A stretch of 64,000 bases of DNA from NIOZ-UU13 sp964444135 (lineage in GTDB: Bacteria > Planctomycetota > Phycisphaerae > Sedimentisphaerales > Anaerobacaceae), in contig CAYUFX010000005.1 in NCBI GenBank assembly GCA_964444135.1, forward strand, positions 34,065-98,064, read 5' to 3'. Position numbers and translations under genes: made by a program. This document shows positions 1 through 8,424 of the stretch, one piece after another (within the stretch, counting starts at the first letter, position 1; every line of letters begins with the position of its first letter). The notes beneath the pieces are model-generated. The model did not search any database and had not been told where the DNA came from. It saw only the letters and a program-made list of their open reading frames with translations.

Positions 1-329
1 TCAAAACTCCGCGGGTTAAGGGTGCAAACAATGTCCCGCTTATGTTAGATGCCCTGCGCTTTGACTTATGGCCGCAGGAAATGGAGCTACCTGCAGCCTT
101 TGAGGACGCGGTCTGGACCGACAACCACATGGGACGCTGCTGCGTTAACAGGCACGATGGATATGTAGGCTGCTCTTTCGCTGATTTCTCGGCAAGAAAG
201 ACAGGACTAAAAGAGCTGTGGGTGTTGAAATGGCATAAGAGATTCAACACATCGGGTCCTTATACCTTGGCCGGCGGCGTACAGCAAAGCGACTGGCCTG
301 AATGGATAAGACCTTACAGAGACTACTGA
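1..329 (+). CDS. Prepilin-like H-X9-D family protein, 3' part only (cut by window start)
   Basis: The reading frame is open from base 3 and ends with TGA at 327-329, so this is the C-terminal part of a gene that begins outside the window. The visible ATG at 42 is internal: the upstream codons (KTPRVKGANNVPLM) align with the WRTPNV..NIPLL region of the next two genes. The C-terminus carries NRHDGYVGCSFADFSARK, the H-X9-D motif, then the GLKELW.LKWHK and GGVQ..DWPEWIRP blocks shared with paralogues at 436, 1355 and 3145. It is the first visible member of a six-gene tandem array. The family is probably exported through a type II secretion or type IV pilus-like system, but its function is unknown. 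Confidence 0.85.
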   Translation, partial: KTPRVKGANNVPLMLDALRFDLWPQEMELPAAFEDAVWTDNHMGRCCVNRHDGYVGCSFADFSARKTGLKELWVLKWHKRFNTSGPYTLAGGVQQSDWPEWIRPYRDY

Positions 330-435
330 AAAGTGTATATCGTGCAGAAGAGGCCGGCACCTTGCAGTTCAGTCTTTCTTGTGGATTGATTTTAAGAAAA
401 CCTGTTTTTTTTGTAAAGCATAAGGAGGTATTATC

Positions 436-1248
436 ATGCGCAGAAGAGAAGGGTTTACACTAATAGAACTTTTGGTAGTAATTGCTATCATAGCATTATT
501 GATGGCAATATTGATGCCGGCACTGCAGCGTGTAAAGGAGCAGGCCAGAACAGTTAGCTGCCTGGCGAATCTGAAGCAATGGAATCTTATTGTCGCAATG
601 TATGTGGAGGAGAACGACGGCAAATTCTATAGTGGAACAACCTGGCAGGGCTTTTGGTGGCTCAGGCAAGTGGACCTTAAAATTCAGGACTGGACTAAAA
701 ACAAGATATGGTTTTGCCCGACTGCCAACAAACCTCTTTTTAATGAGAATGGTGAGCGTGCGCCTAAGTTTAATGTGTTCTCCGCCTGGGGTATCCATTA
801 CGATAGCCAACTGGGGCCAAACGGCGTATCAGGCAGCTATGGTCTAAATGGTTACGTGCTGAGCACACCACCAAGTGACGATGTATTCGAAGGAGGCCGC
901 TCAACCAAAAACAACTGGAGGACTCCAAATGTGGCGGGCGGAAATTATATACCACTGTTAATAGGCGCCCTGCGTTTCGATTTGTGGCCGCTCGAGATAG
1001 ATCCTCCCGGGGAGTTCGAGGATATGCCCTGGTCTAGTGGTAACCATATGGCCCGCTGCTGCCTCAATCGCCACGAAGGGTTTATCAGCAGTTCTTTCTG
1101 TGATTTTTCTGCCAGAAAGGTTGGGTTGAAAGAGTTATACACCCTCAAGTGGCATCGCAAGTTCAATACGAGCGGCCCCTGGACTCAGGCCGGCGGCGTA
1201 CAGCCCGGCGACTGGCCGGAATGGATAAGGCCCTTTAGAGATTTTTGA
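436..1248 (+). CDS. Prepilin-like protein, H-X9-D family (array copy 2)
   Basis: A 270-residue protein with a short basic leader (MRRREG), then the class III prepilin signal G-FTLIELLVVIAIIALL: cleavage after Gly, Phe at +1, Glu at +5, and one hydrophobic helix of about 20 residues. This predicts processing by a PilD-type peptidase and anchoring by the N-terminal helix. The C-terminal NRHEGFISSSFCDF matches the H-X9-D motif of planctomycete prepilin-like proteins, with Phe where the consensus has Gly. AAGGAGG lies 8-9 bases upstream of the ATG. It is a close paralogue of the copies ending at 329, 2173 and 3975. No assembly ATPase, secretin or prepilin peptidase is in the window. Confidence 0.9.
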   Translation: MRRREGFTLIELLVVIAIIALLMAILMPALQRVKEQARTVSCLANLKQWNLIVAMYVEENDGKFYSGTTWQGFWWLRQVDLKIQDWTKNKIWFCPTANKPLFNENGERAPKFNVFSAWGIHYDSQLGPNGVSGSYGLNGYVLSTPPSDDVFEGGRSTKNNWRTPNVAGGNYIPLLIGALRFDLWPLEIDPPGEFEDMPWSSGNHMARCCLNRHEGFISSSFCDFSARKVGLKELYTLKWHRKFNTSGPWTQAGGVQPGDWPEWIRPFRDF

Positions 1249-1354
1249 AAATGATTATTATGCAGAAAGGTTCGAGCTTGTAGGCTGAGCTGTTTTTGCT
1301 GAATAATATTATTAAGAAACTTATTTTTTGGGCACAATACAAGAAAGAAAAATT

Positions 1355-2173
1355 ATGCGCAGAAAAATAGGATTCACACTAATAGAGCTTTTAGTGGTAA
1401 TCGCAATTATTGCACTATTGATGGCAATCCTGATGCCGGCACTGGCACGTGTAAAGGAACAGGCCAGAACGGTTGGCTGCTTGGCGAATCTCAGACAGTG
1501 GAACTTTGTTAGTGCGATGTACACTGAGGACAACGATGGTAAATTCTGGTCGGGCTATGGTTCTACGGGTTATTGGTGGCCGTGGCAGTTAGAACGGAAG
1601 ATTTTAGACTGGAAGATGAATAAGACCTGGTTCTGTCCCACGGCAAAAAAACCAATAATTGACGAAAATGGAAATCAGGCACCTTCATTCAATATCTTTA
1701 ATGCCTGGGGCATATTCTGGGGTACGCAGGGAGGACGTTCGGCGCCTGAAAGCGGTGTGGCTGGAAGCTACAGCATCAATGGCTATGTTCTTACTATACC
1801 TACCGATGCTACATTTGAAGGTGGTGTGCATGCCAGCGATGGCTGGAGGACGCCCAATGTAAACGGGGCAGGCAATGTGCCGCTGTTCATAGATGCCCTT
1901 CGCTTCGACCTTTGGCCGTTAGAAAATTCCGGCCCTGCCGAGTATGAGTTCGCAGCCTGGTCAGGCAACAATTTTGGCCGCTGCTGTATCAACCGACACG
2001 TAGGCCACGTCGGCTGTTCCTTTCTGGATTACTCTGCGAGAAAGGTCGGTCTTAAGGAGTTGTGGACGCTAAAGTGGCACAAGGCGTTTAACACGTCGGG
2101 TCCTTACACATTGGCCGGCGGTGTCCAGGCGAGCGACTGGCCGCAGTGGATTAGTTCTTTCAGGGACTATTGA
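1355..2173 (+). CDS. Prepilin-like protein, H-X9-D family (array copy 3)
   Basis: An N-terminal prepilin signal (MRRKIGFTLIELLVV) is followed by about 240 residues of the same architecture as copy 2, including TPNV.GAGNVPLFIDALRFDLWPLE and the motif NRHVGHVGCSFLDYSARK. An in-frame ATG at 1328 would add nine residues, but 1355 gives the same short MRR leader as the neighbours and has an AAGAAAG ribosome-binding stretch upstream, so it is preferred. The spacer before this gene is closely similar to the spacer before the next one, which points to recent tandem duplication. Substrate and role are unknown. Confidence 0.88.
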   Translation: MRRKIGFTLIELLVVIAIIALLMAILMPALARVKEQARTVGCLANLRQWNFVSAMYTEDNDGKFWSGYGSTGYWWPWQLERKILDWKMNKTWFCPTAKKPIIDENGNQAPSFNIFNAWGIFWGTQGGRSAPESGVAGSYSINGYVLTIPTDATFEGGVHASDGWRTPNVNGAGNVPLFIDALRFDLWPLENSGPAEYEFAAWSGNNFGRCCINRHVGHVGCSFLDYSARKVGLKELWTLKWHKAFNTSGPYTLAGGVQASDWPQWISSFRDY

Positions 2174-2277
2174 AAATGACTATTGCGCAGAAAGGGTCGG
2201 GCTTGTAGGCTCGGGCGTTTTTGCTGAATAATATTATTAAGAAACTTTTTTTGGCACAGTACAAGAAAGGTAACGTT

Positions 2278-3054
2278 ATGCGCAGAATAGGGTTTACACT
2301 AATTGAGCTTTTGGTAGTAATCGCTATCATCGCAGTATTGATGGCCATCTTGATGCCCGCGCTAAATCGGGCCAGGGAACAGGGCAAGCGTTCGACCTGC
2401 CTGAGCAATCTCAAGCAGTTGACCCTTGCGTGGATTATGTATGCCGATGACAACGACGACAATCTCGTCAACGGCGATACGGGGGAGTACGGCATACATC
2501 CGGATGAAACTCCCTGGGTCCTCAGAGATTGGTCGGCTGGTATGACTATAGAACAGAAAACAGACGCTATCCTGAATGGAGCTTTGTGGCCATACATCAA
2601 GAACTTGAAACTTTACAAGTGCCCAACCGTCCCAAAGATCGTTCGCTCAGGCGCGCACGAAGAAATCTTGCGAACGTACTCTGTGTCTGATTCTATGAAT
2701 TGTAAGGATTGGCCCGACATGGGTGCGGAGATGATAAAAAAAAGAATGGACATTCCCAACCCCGCCTACAGGATTGTCTTTCTTGATGATGGTGGTACAA
2801 CACCCTCTGCTCTGGGTGGTTGGACCTGTTATGTTAAGCAGGAGCAGTGGTGGGACCCGCCGCCCGTTCGGCACGGTGACGGAACGACCTTTTCTTTTGC
2901 GGACGGGCACAGTGAATATCACAAATGGAAAGACCCGCGTACAATCGAGTTCGGCAAGCGGGTACCGCCGACAGCTTTCTCCCCGACACAAGCCGGCAAT
3001 GAGGATCTTCACTGGGCTGCTGTGGCTATGTGGGGTAAAGCTGCGAGAGAATAG
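2278..3054 (+). CDS. Prepilin-like protein, H-X9-DG family (array copy 4, divergent)
   Basis: The leader MRRIG is followed by FTLIELLVVIAIIAVLMAILMPAL. The ATG at 2278 is chosen over an upstream in-frame TTG at 2221 because it follows AGAAAGG and gives the family's usual short leader. The body differs from copies 1-3 and 5: it has SNLKQLTLAWIMYADDNDD and a canonical H-X9-DG (RHGDGTTFSFADGH), closer to the general planctomycete type. It sits in the array with the same spacer type as copy 3, so the array mixes near-identical and diverged members. It is probably an exported pseudopilin or a surface protein anchored by its N-terminal helix. Confidence 0.86.
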   Translation: MRRIGFTLIELLVVIAIIAVLMAILMPALNRAREQGKRSTCLSNLKQLTLAWIMYADDNDDNLVNGDTGEYGIHPDETPWVLRDWSAGMTIEQKTDAILNGALWPYIKNLKLYKCPTVPKIVRSGAHEEILRTYSVSDSMNCKDWPDMGAEMIKKRMDIPNPAYRIVFLDDGGTTPSALGGWTCYVKQEQWWDPPPVRHGDGTTFSFADGHSEYHKWKDPRTIEFGKRVPPTAFSPTQAGNEDLHWAAVAMWGKAARE

Positions 3055-3144
3055 GATTTACACACAACAGTCACGGCCGCAGCCGTGTTTCTGGTGATAA
3101 TTGATTCTTTGAAAAAAAACGTTTCTTTGGAGAACAAGGAGAAA

Positions 3145-3975
3145 GTGCGTATAAAAAAGGGCTTCACATTAATAGAACTTTTAGTGGTGATTGCCATCAT
3201 TGCACTGTTGATGGCCATCTTGATGCCCGCACTACAGCGAGTAAGGAAACAGGCACGAGGAGTTGCCTGTCAGTCTAACCTCAGGCAATGGGGCACCATC
3301 TTTGCGATGTACACGAACGACAACGAAGGCTATTTCCCCGAGCGCAGGGGCGGCAGTAACGCTTACGGTCGCTGGATGGATTCAATGCGGGAATATTACA
3401 TCACCACCGAAGACATACGTTGCTGCCCGGTAGCCCCAAAAATCGCCAACCCGGACATGATAACCGGGATCGATTGGTGGGGCGGAAAATTTTTGGCCTG
3501 GGGAAAGGTTCCTCCCTGGGACTCCGGAGGACAGCGTACAATAGGCTTTTATGGCAGTTATGGGGTAAATGGCTATATATATGTGCCGGTGGGCAGCGAC
3601 GTTTATGGAAAACTGCCCAATAGATTCTGGAGAAGCATTAACGCCAAGGGCGGCAATGAGATTCCTATGTTGCTTGATTGCTATTTCTGGTGTGGATGGC
3701 CGGATGACGATGACACCCCTCCGGAATACGATGACCATCAATATCGCGGTGACGACAACGCGATGAACCGTTATTGCCTCAACCGTCACGATGGACACAC
3801 AGATGCCATTTTTATGGACTATCACGTCCAAAAAGTAGGGCTTAAACAATTGTGGACATTAAAGTGGTCTCGTGATTTCAACCCGGTCAATCCCTGGACC
3901 ACGGCCGGCGGGGTTACACCTGGCGACTGGAGAAATTATGGCAACGGCTGGATGGGAAGGTTTAAAGACTATTGA
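3145..3975 (+). CDS. Prepilin-like protein, H-X9-D family (array copy 5)
   Basis: The prepilin signal RIKKGFTLIELLVVIAIIALL is followed by a body like copies 1-3 (NRHDGHTDAIFMDYHVQKVGLKQLWTLKWS, then GGVTPGDW). The start is uncertain. No ATG gives a short leader, but a GTG at 3145 follows GGAG stretches at 3129 and 3138 and yields a six-residue leader as in the paralogues; the frame is open further upstream to another GTG at 3085. The C-terminus GRFKDY ends like the other copies. The DDDDTPPEYDDHQ acidic segment near residues 200-215 is specific to this copy. Confidence 0.85.
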   Translation: MRIKKGFTLIELLVVIAIIALLMAILMPALQRVRKQARGVACQSNLRQWGTIFAMYTNDNEGYFPERRGGSNAYGRWMDSMREYYITTEDIRCCPVAPKIANPDMITGIDWWGGKFLAWGKVPPWDSGGQRTIGFYGSYGVNGYIYVPVGSDVYGKLPNRFWRSINAKGGNEIPMLLDCYFWCGWPDDDDTPPEYDDHQYRGDDNAMNRYCLNRHDGHTDAIFMDYHVQKVGLKQLWTLKWSRDFNPVNPWTTAGGVTPGDWRNYGNGWMGRFKDY

Positions 3976-4055
3976 AATTGAAAACTGGCGATTGGTTATT
4001 GATGATTATTTAACCCTTTACTATTACTATTTACGAGTATGAAAGGAGTAACATT

Positions 4056-4862
4056 ATGGACAAACGAAGGGGATTTACCCTAATAGAACTGTTGGTTGTA
4101 ATTGCTATCATTGCGATATTGATGGCCATATTGATGCCGGCACTGCAGCGCGTTAAGGAACAGGCAAGGGAAATGACTTGCAGGGCAAACCTGCGTCAAT
4201 ACGGTATAGTACAAGCCTTGTATTTGGATGACAATGACGACCGCTATCCTTATTCATGGACCTCGCTCGTCGCGAACGAATACCCTGTAGGCGGGTATGA
4301 GCGTTACTGTCGATGGCACGACCCGAGATATCCCCCTGACGGTCCCCTTTGGCCCTATTTAGCGGAAAAGAAAATCAATCTTTGCCCATCATTCAAAGTC
4401 CTTGCCAAGTCAGAGGGCACGAGGCATCCCAGCCATGACCCTTCCATACCGGTTATTCCTCAATACAGTTACAGCATGAACTCCTGGTTAGGCTCGAAGG
4501 CAGGGGACCCAGGCGGCTCTTCGGCAACAGACTCAACAGGACGCGGCGGGATTCATAAACGTTCCGAGATAACAAGAAGTAAATCGGAGGTGTTTTTCTT
4601 CTCCGAGGAGAATATGTGGACGAGGCCGGGCAACGCCAATGTGCTCAACGACAATGCTTTGTGTCCCGATAGTCGCGATTGGTTTGGAACCTTTCATAGT
4701 GCACCGAGCGCAGACCTTAATAGCGGCACAGTCAACGCCGTATTCGTGGATGCGCACGTCCAGGAGGTGCGTTCAGCTCTGGGCCCTAATGGTGAGGACT
4801 TGGGAAAGGAGTTTGGCAGATTCGAGAAATACGGCTGGCCAAACAAACAGCCTTTTAAATAA
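4056..4862 (+). CDS. Prepilin-like protein, array copy 6 (most divergent)
   Basis: Preceded by GAAAGGAG seven to eight bases before the ATG. The leader MDKRRG precedes FTLIELLVVIAIIAILMAILMPAL, so the export signal is intact. The mature part shares LRQYGIVQALYLDDNDDRYPYSW with planctomycete H-X9-DG proteins, and the C-terminal equivalent reads HSAPSADLNSGTVNAVFVDAHVQ, so the His-to-Asp spacing is relaxed and Asp is followed by Ala. It closes the array: the next gene is convergent on the minus strand, 34 bases away. Family membership is clear from the N-terminus, function is not. Confidence 0.86.
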   Translation: MDKRRGFTLIELLVVIAIIAILMAILMPALQRVKEQAREMTCRANLRQYGIVQALYLDDNDDRYPYSWTSLVANEYPVGGYERYCRWHDPRYPPDGPLWPYLAEKKINLCPSFKVLAKSEGTRHPSHDPSIPVIPQYSYSMNSWLGSKAGDPGGSSATDSTGRGGIHKRSEITRSKSEVFFFSEENMWTRPGNANVLNDNALCPDSRDWFGTFHSAPSADLNSGTVNAVFVDAHVQEVRSALGPNGEDLGKEFGRFEKYGWPNKQPFK

Positions 4863-4896
4863 TATCGAAGGATTTTCGATTTCAATCGGCACTGGA

Positions 4897-5829
4897 TTAG
4901 ATTGTTGCTGTTTTGTGCCTGTGGCTGTGGCATTCGATGTTCACCGCCACCGGAAGTGATGCAATATGACACGCAGCCGTCTCGATAAGAACGGCCAAAG
5001 CGGTTGTATCACCCCCGAGCCCCTGTGGACCTATGCCAAGAGCATTGAGTCTCGAAAGCAAATCCCCCTCAAGCTCAGCGTAAAATTCATCACTGTTCTT
5101 CTCGTCCAGATTCCGGCATAATGCCTTTTTGCTCAGCAGGCAGCTTAGTTCAAAATCGCCCCCAATTCCTACTCCTACCACAAACGGAGGACAGGCATCG
5201 GCGCCGGCAGAGCCGACAACATCAACAATCCAATCGATTATCTGCTCTTTCTCTGCCGTGGGTTTGAACATCCTGAATCGGCTCTTATTCTCACACCCGC
5301 CGCCTTTGGTCATAACGGTCAGTTTCAACTTATCGCCCGGCACAATCGTATGGTGAATTATTGCAGGTGTATTATAAGACTCAAGACCACTGACACCAGA
5401 CCACAGACCAGAATCCTTTGTCTTTAGTCTTGAGTTTTGTCTCTCGAGTCTTGTGTCTTTTCTTCTTAGAGGGTCGGCTATAACGCTTTTTCGCAGATGA
5501 CCTTTTTGGAATCCTGACGCAACACCTGCGTTGATTGCATCGAACAACGTCGCTTGCGCCTGGCCGGCAGGCCGCGCAACCGCCAATTCAGAACCCTGCT
5601 CTACAAAGACCACAGCAAGCCCCGTATCCTGGCACAAAGGTATCTTTTCTTCTGCTGCTATGCGGGCATTTTCGATGAGCTGATTTAGTATTTTTACAGC
5701 CCCGGGGTTGGATTCTTTCCGTGCCGCTTCTTCAAGAGCAGCTAAAACATCCTCAGGCAGCTCGTAGCCGGCTGATATGCAAAGTGATTCGACCGTCTCG
5801 ACAATTTTTTCAAATTCGATATATCGCAT
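4897..5829 (-). CDS. Fumarate hydratase class I, alpha (N-terminal) subunit, with an in-frame repeat insertion
   Basis: Oxygen-sensitive [4Fe-4S] hydro-lyase that interconverts fumarate and malate. Family blocks are present: PLCQDTGLAVVFVEQG, LRKSVIADPL, NTPAIIHHTIVPGD, KGGGCENKS, GADACPPFVVGVGIGG and GIGPQGLGGDTTAL, with the cluster cysteines in the first, third and fourth of these. At 310 residues it corresponds to the alpha subunit of the two-subunit enzyme (or tartrate dehydratase TtdA); no beta-subunit gene is in the window. Between ADPL and YNTPAIIH, where family members have only a few residues, there are about 29 extra codons of 7-nt-register repeat (5375-5461). The frame survives, but activity is uncertain. 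Confidence 0.9.
   Translation of the reverse strand: MRYIEFEKIVETVESLCISAGYELPEDVLAALEEAARKESNPGAVKILNQLIENARIAAEEKIPLCQDTGLAVVFVEQGSELAVARPAGQAQATLFDAINAGVASGFQKGHLRKSVIADPLRRKDTRLERQNSRLKTKDSGLWSGVSGLESYNTPAIIHHTIVPGDKLKLTVMTKGGGCENKSRFRMFKPTAEKEQIIDWIVDVVGSAGADACPPFVVGVGIGGDFELSCLLSKKALCRNLDEKNSDEFYAELEGDLLSRLNALGIGPQGLGGDTTALAVLIETAACHIASLPVAVNIECHSHRHKTATI
5375..5461 (-). repeat. 7-nt-register palindromic repeat inserted inside the fumarase gene
   Basis: In the gene's direction the segment reads as consecutive 7-mers such as ACTCGAG, ACTCAAG, ACTAAAG, then TCTGTGG, TCTGGTG, TCAGTGG, TCTTGAG. The second half is roughly the reverse complement of the first, so the whole can fold into a long imperfect hairpin. 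It encodes low-complexity residues (KDTRLERQNSRLKTKDSGLW and following) that are absent from the class I fumarase family at this position. Composition and periodicity match the repeats between genes elsewhere in the window. Confidence 0.75.
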
Positions 5830-5844
5830 GCCATTGACTATTTT

Positions 5845-5914
5845 CTATTTACTATTGATTTGGAATTTAGAATCCCGTCTCTTCTTTCAATAGTCAATAG
5901 TCAATAGTCAATTC
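5845..5914. repeat. Intercistronic palindromic 7-nt repeat (tcaatag unit)
   Basis: Three perfect tandem copies of the 7-mer TCAATAG occur at about 5888-5909. Upstream degenerate units (GACTATT, CTATTTA, CTATTGA) form the opposite arm, so the junction between the propeller gene stop and the fumarase start can fold back. It fills nearly the whole intergenic interval. Confidence 0.7.
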
Positions 5915-8224
5915 CTATATGTTGACTTCGAAAGTCTTATACGTAGTATTGTCGACAGCATCGCTGACTTTAATTGTCAGTACATGGTCGCCTTGGGGTA
6001 AATCTTTCTTCGCATCTATTTTGATGGTGAAATTCTCATCCGTAGTATCATAAACCAAATCGTCCGGCACAGTAGCAATCCAGTCAGCATTACTGTCGAT
6101 TGTATATTCAAGTTTCCCGATCGCACTGAGCTCATCCTGAACCTCAATCTCAAAAATCATGTACTGTCCGTTGCCTGTAGGAGCGGATGTTGTTATGTTC
6201 TTAACGACCGGCCCGGTGTTATCAACTACCACCGGGTCGCTTATCCTGCTGCCGGTCAGCTTGGTCGAAGTGGTATTGCTTCTCTCGTCGCTTGCGGTTA
6301 CTCTGACCTCATATCGACCGTCTTCAACGGTCTTTGCGTCCCATTCGAAGCTGGCGGCTTCAAGCTCCTCTTTCAGCTCGATCCAGTTTGTTCTGGCGAG
6401 CTTCCGGAAATCTATTTTGTAAATCAGCTTATCGTCGTTGTCGTCTTTGGTCCTGTAGCTGATTTGGAAAACTCCTTCTTTGCCGGGCTTCGCAACTCGT
6501 TCGGCAGTTACCGATTCGACTTTTGGCGACAGATTCGGCACAGTGCTGGCAATGGCAATTTCCCTTATAAGCGGGCTTTTACCGCCGCCTTCGTTTTGCA
6601 ACACAAGTTTATATTGACAGAACCTTCCCAGAGGACAGTTAAGTTGTATCGGCTCGGCTACTTCCACCAGTTCAGTCCAATCTGAAAAAGTCGGGTCGTT
6701 TACATCCTTGACGTTTCCGCTGCGAGAAGCCACCTGTACTTTGCATCCTTGTGGAATATCTGCTTCGAGCTGCAGCTTACCCCACTTGGCCGGCTGTGTG
6801 GCATCGACAAGGTCGGAAGTGTAAGTCCCCTCCGGGGCAAAGCCGGAACCTAACTTTACCAGCTTCGCAGGATTTGCTGTCCCAAGGTACACATCATTGC
6901 CGGCCACAGCTATCGCTGTTACTTGTGATGCCTGCTCATCTTCATAAATAACTGCTTCCTGCTCGGCGACCGGGTCAATGCTAAAAAGCTGGGCGCTGTT
7001 TCCGGTTCCGGCAAGCAGCTTTGGGTTCCCGCCTTGCGGGGTGCCCTTTCCATCCTCTTCTGCCAGGCAGAAGAAAACAACAGCCTCGCTGAATATTTCG
7101 TTCACGAAACCGTCTTTAGTCACCTCGTATATTTGACTGGCTTTGACCGGTTTTGTTGGTTTGCGGGCCGGCGGCGGTCCCTGGCCCGGTTTACCAGCGC
7201 TTGGTTTTTGTGTGTTTGCAATTTTAAGCTTACGTCCGCCGTCGCTGAGGCTGGAGCTTTTGTCGTTTTCCTCCTCTGCCTCAGGACGACCGTCGGAAGG
7301 CAGTTGGGCGACAAATTGCGTTTGGGCCTGAACAATCTGAGCGGATGTCGCCGCTGCATACAAACCGTCTTCTCCCCAAGACTCTGTAAATAATAGCGCT
7401 GTAATCTCCGGCTGTTCACTGTCATATAAAACCGTTGCTTTTTTGGTACGCGGGTTTATCTTATATACCAGTCCTCGGCTGTCACTTCCTGCATAAATAT
7501 GACCGTCCTTTCCGGTCGTGAGTGAGAGTATGTTTTTGTCGAGACTATCGTAAATAAGCTGGGCTTTTTTGCCGAGAGAATTGAGTCCGTAAACCTTACC
7601 TTCCGGCCCAGTCCCCAAATAAATATTACCGCTGTAATCAACAGTTATCGCGAAGATATATTTAGCGTCATTCGGTTCATAAATAGTTTCCATCTTGTCG
7701 GCTTCGAACCGGCACAGTCTGCATTTTTCACCGCTTATACCTGCTAAAAGTCTGCCGGACACATCGGTCGCCATAGCGAAAATATGCTCATTTGACAGAT
7801 GCTCCTCAGTATCGACGATTTTGCTGTCAGGTTCGTTTGCATCGTTTGGTTTTTTCTCTGCTTGGCTCTGCTCTGATTCCAGCGGATAAATCTTTGTCAG
7901 TTTGTTAAGGCTGTATTTGTAAATGCCGCCGTTAGGGCTTGTGCCGAAATAGACCGTTCCGCCGCTGACAACGATACTGTTTATCGACCAAACGTCTCCG
8001 AGGTCTTCGAATTCCTCTTCCTCAAGTAGCGTCTCGGCTGCCCGCCCGAGCTGGATAGTCCCTCGTGAGCTAATTACAACTTTTTCGGTTTGGCCCTTCA
8101 GTAAATCCGAACTGCTGGTATGACGTATAACCTTACTGTTAACCGCCAAACAAGTGGAGCTTAAAACCAGACAGAGTAAAACCGTAAAGGTTGATTCGCA
8201 ATTAACGTGGAATTTATCTCTCAT
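5915..8224 (-). CDS. Secreted beta-propeller protein with C-terminal Ig-like region
   Basis: A 769-residue protein. The N-terminus has a signal peptide (hydrophobic FTVLLCLVLSSTCLA). Residues of about 80-480 hold repeated propeller-blade motifs (GGTVYFGTSPNGGIYKY, SGNIYLGTGPEGKVYGL, DGHIYAGSDSRGLVYKI, GNDVYLGTANPAKLVKL) like NHL, PQQ or two-component-regulator propellers. The last 250 residues are beta-rich with YRTKDDNDDKLIYKIDFR and DGRYEVRVTASDE, resembling Ig-like folds. GGAAAGG lies 7 bases before the ATG. Residues near 310-345 and 400-410 are encoded by palindromic DNA and look like insertions. Probably periplasmic or cell-surface; ligand or partner unknown. Confidence 0.75.
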   Translation of the reverse strand: MRDKFHVNCESTFTVLLCLVLSSTCLAVNSKVIRHTSSSDLLKGQTEKVVISSRGTIQLGRAAETLLEEEEFEDLGDVWSINSIVVSGGTVYFGTSPNGGIYKYSLNKLTKIYPLESEQSQAEKKPNDANEPDSKIVDTEEHLSNEHIFAMATDVSGRLLAGISGEKCRLCRFEADKMETIYEPNDAKYIFAITVDYSGNIYLGTGPEGKVYGLNSLGKKAQLIYDSLDKNILSLTTGKDGHIYAGSDSRGLVYKINPRTKKATVLYDSEQPEITALLFTESWGEDGLYAAATSAQIVQAQTQFVAQLPSDGRPEAEEENDKSSSLSDGGRKLKIANTQKPSAGKPGQGPPPARKPTKPVKASQIYEVTKDGFVNEIFSEAVVFFCLAEEDGKGTPQGGNPKLLAGTGNSAQLFSIDPVAEQEAVIYEDEQASQVTAIAVAGNDVYLGTANPAKLVKLGSGFAPEGTYTSDLVDATQPAKWGKLQLEADIPQGCKVQVASRSGNVKDVNDPTFSDWTELVEVAEPIQLNCPLGRFCQYKLVLQNEGGGKSPLIREIAIASTVPNLSPKVESVTAERVAKPGKEGVFQISYRTKDDNDDKLIYKIDFRKLARTNWIELKEELEAASFEWDAKTVEDGRYEVRVTASDERSNTTSTKLTGSRISDPVVVDNTGPVVKNITTSAPTGNGQYMIFEIEVQDELSAIGKLEYTIDSNADWIATVPDDLVYDTTDENFTIKIDAKKDLPQGDHVLTIKVSDAVDNTTYKTFEVNI
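7023..7046 (-). repeat. Small GC-rich palindrome inside the propeller gene
   Basis: The 24-base sequence folds with a CCCGC/GCGGG core and encodes the Gly/Pro-rich loop GTPQGGNP. It is nearly the same as 34499-34521, inside an unrelated methyltransferase gene, differing by one substitution and one extra base, and it is read in a different frame there. This suggests a dispersed element tolerated within coding sequence. Confidence 0.7.
7234..7300 (-). repeat. Imperfect inverted repeat inside the propeller gene
   Basis: The left arm CGTCCGCCGTCGCTGAGGC and right arm GCCTCAGGACGACCGTCGG are imperfect reverse complements, separated by about 25 bases. The segment encodes a charged low-complexity stretch (DGRPEAEEENDKSSSLSDGG) that interrupts the propeller pattern. 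It is interpreted as another palindromic insertion, less certain than the one at 7023. Confidence 0.55.
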
Positions 8225-8257
8225 AGCAATACCTTTCCAATGTAATTTTGATAAAGG

Positions 8258-8400
8258 GAAGCACGAAGCACGAAATTCGAAGCACGAAACAATCTCAAAA
8301 TTCTAATGTTCAAATTTTCAAAACTCACTGTTTTGGTCATTTGGATTCCGGTCATTAGATATTGTTTCGGATTTCGATATTCGAATTTCGGATTTAGTAA
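8258..8400. repeat. Long imperfect palindrome of 7-nt units between two minus-strand genes
   Basis: It reads GAAGCAC GAAGCAC GAAATTC GAAGCAC GAAACAA at one end and TTCGGAT TTCGATA TTCGAAT TTCGGAT at the other. CGAAACAATNTCTAATG-type arms pair across a centre near 8325. A segment of about 30 bases (core TTTTGAAAATTTGAACATT on the other strand) recurs almost unchanged at 55888-55920, so this is a dispersed family. No ORF is convincing here. Confidence 0.75.
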
Positions 8401-8424
8401 CATATTGTTTTTGCATTTTCAGTT

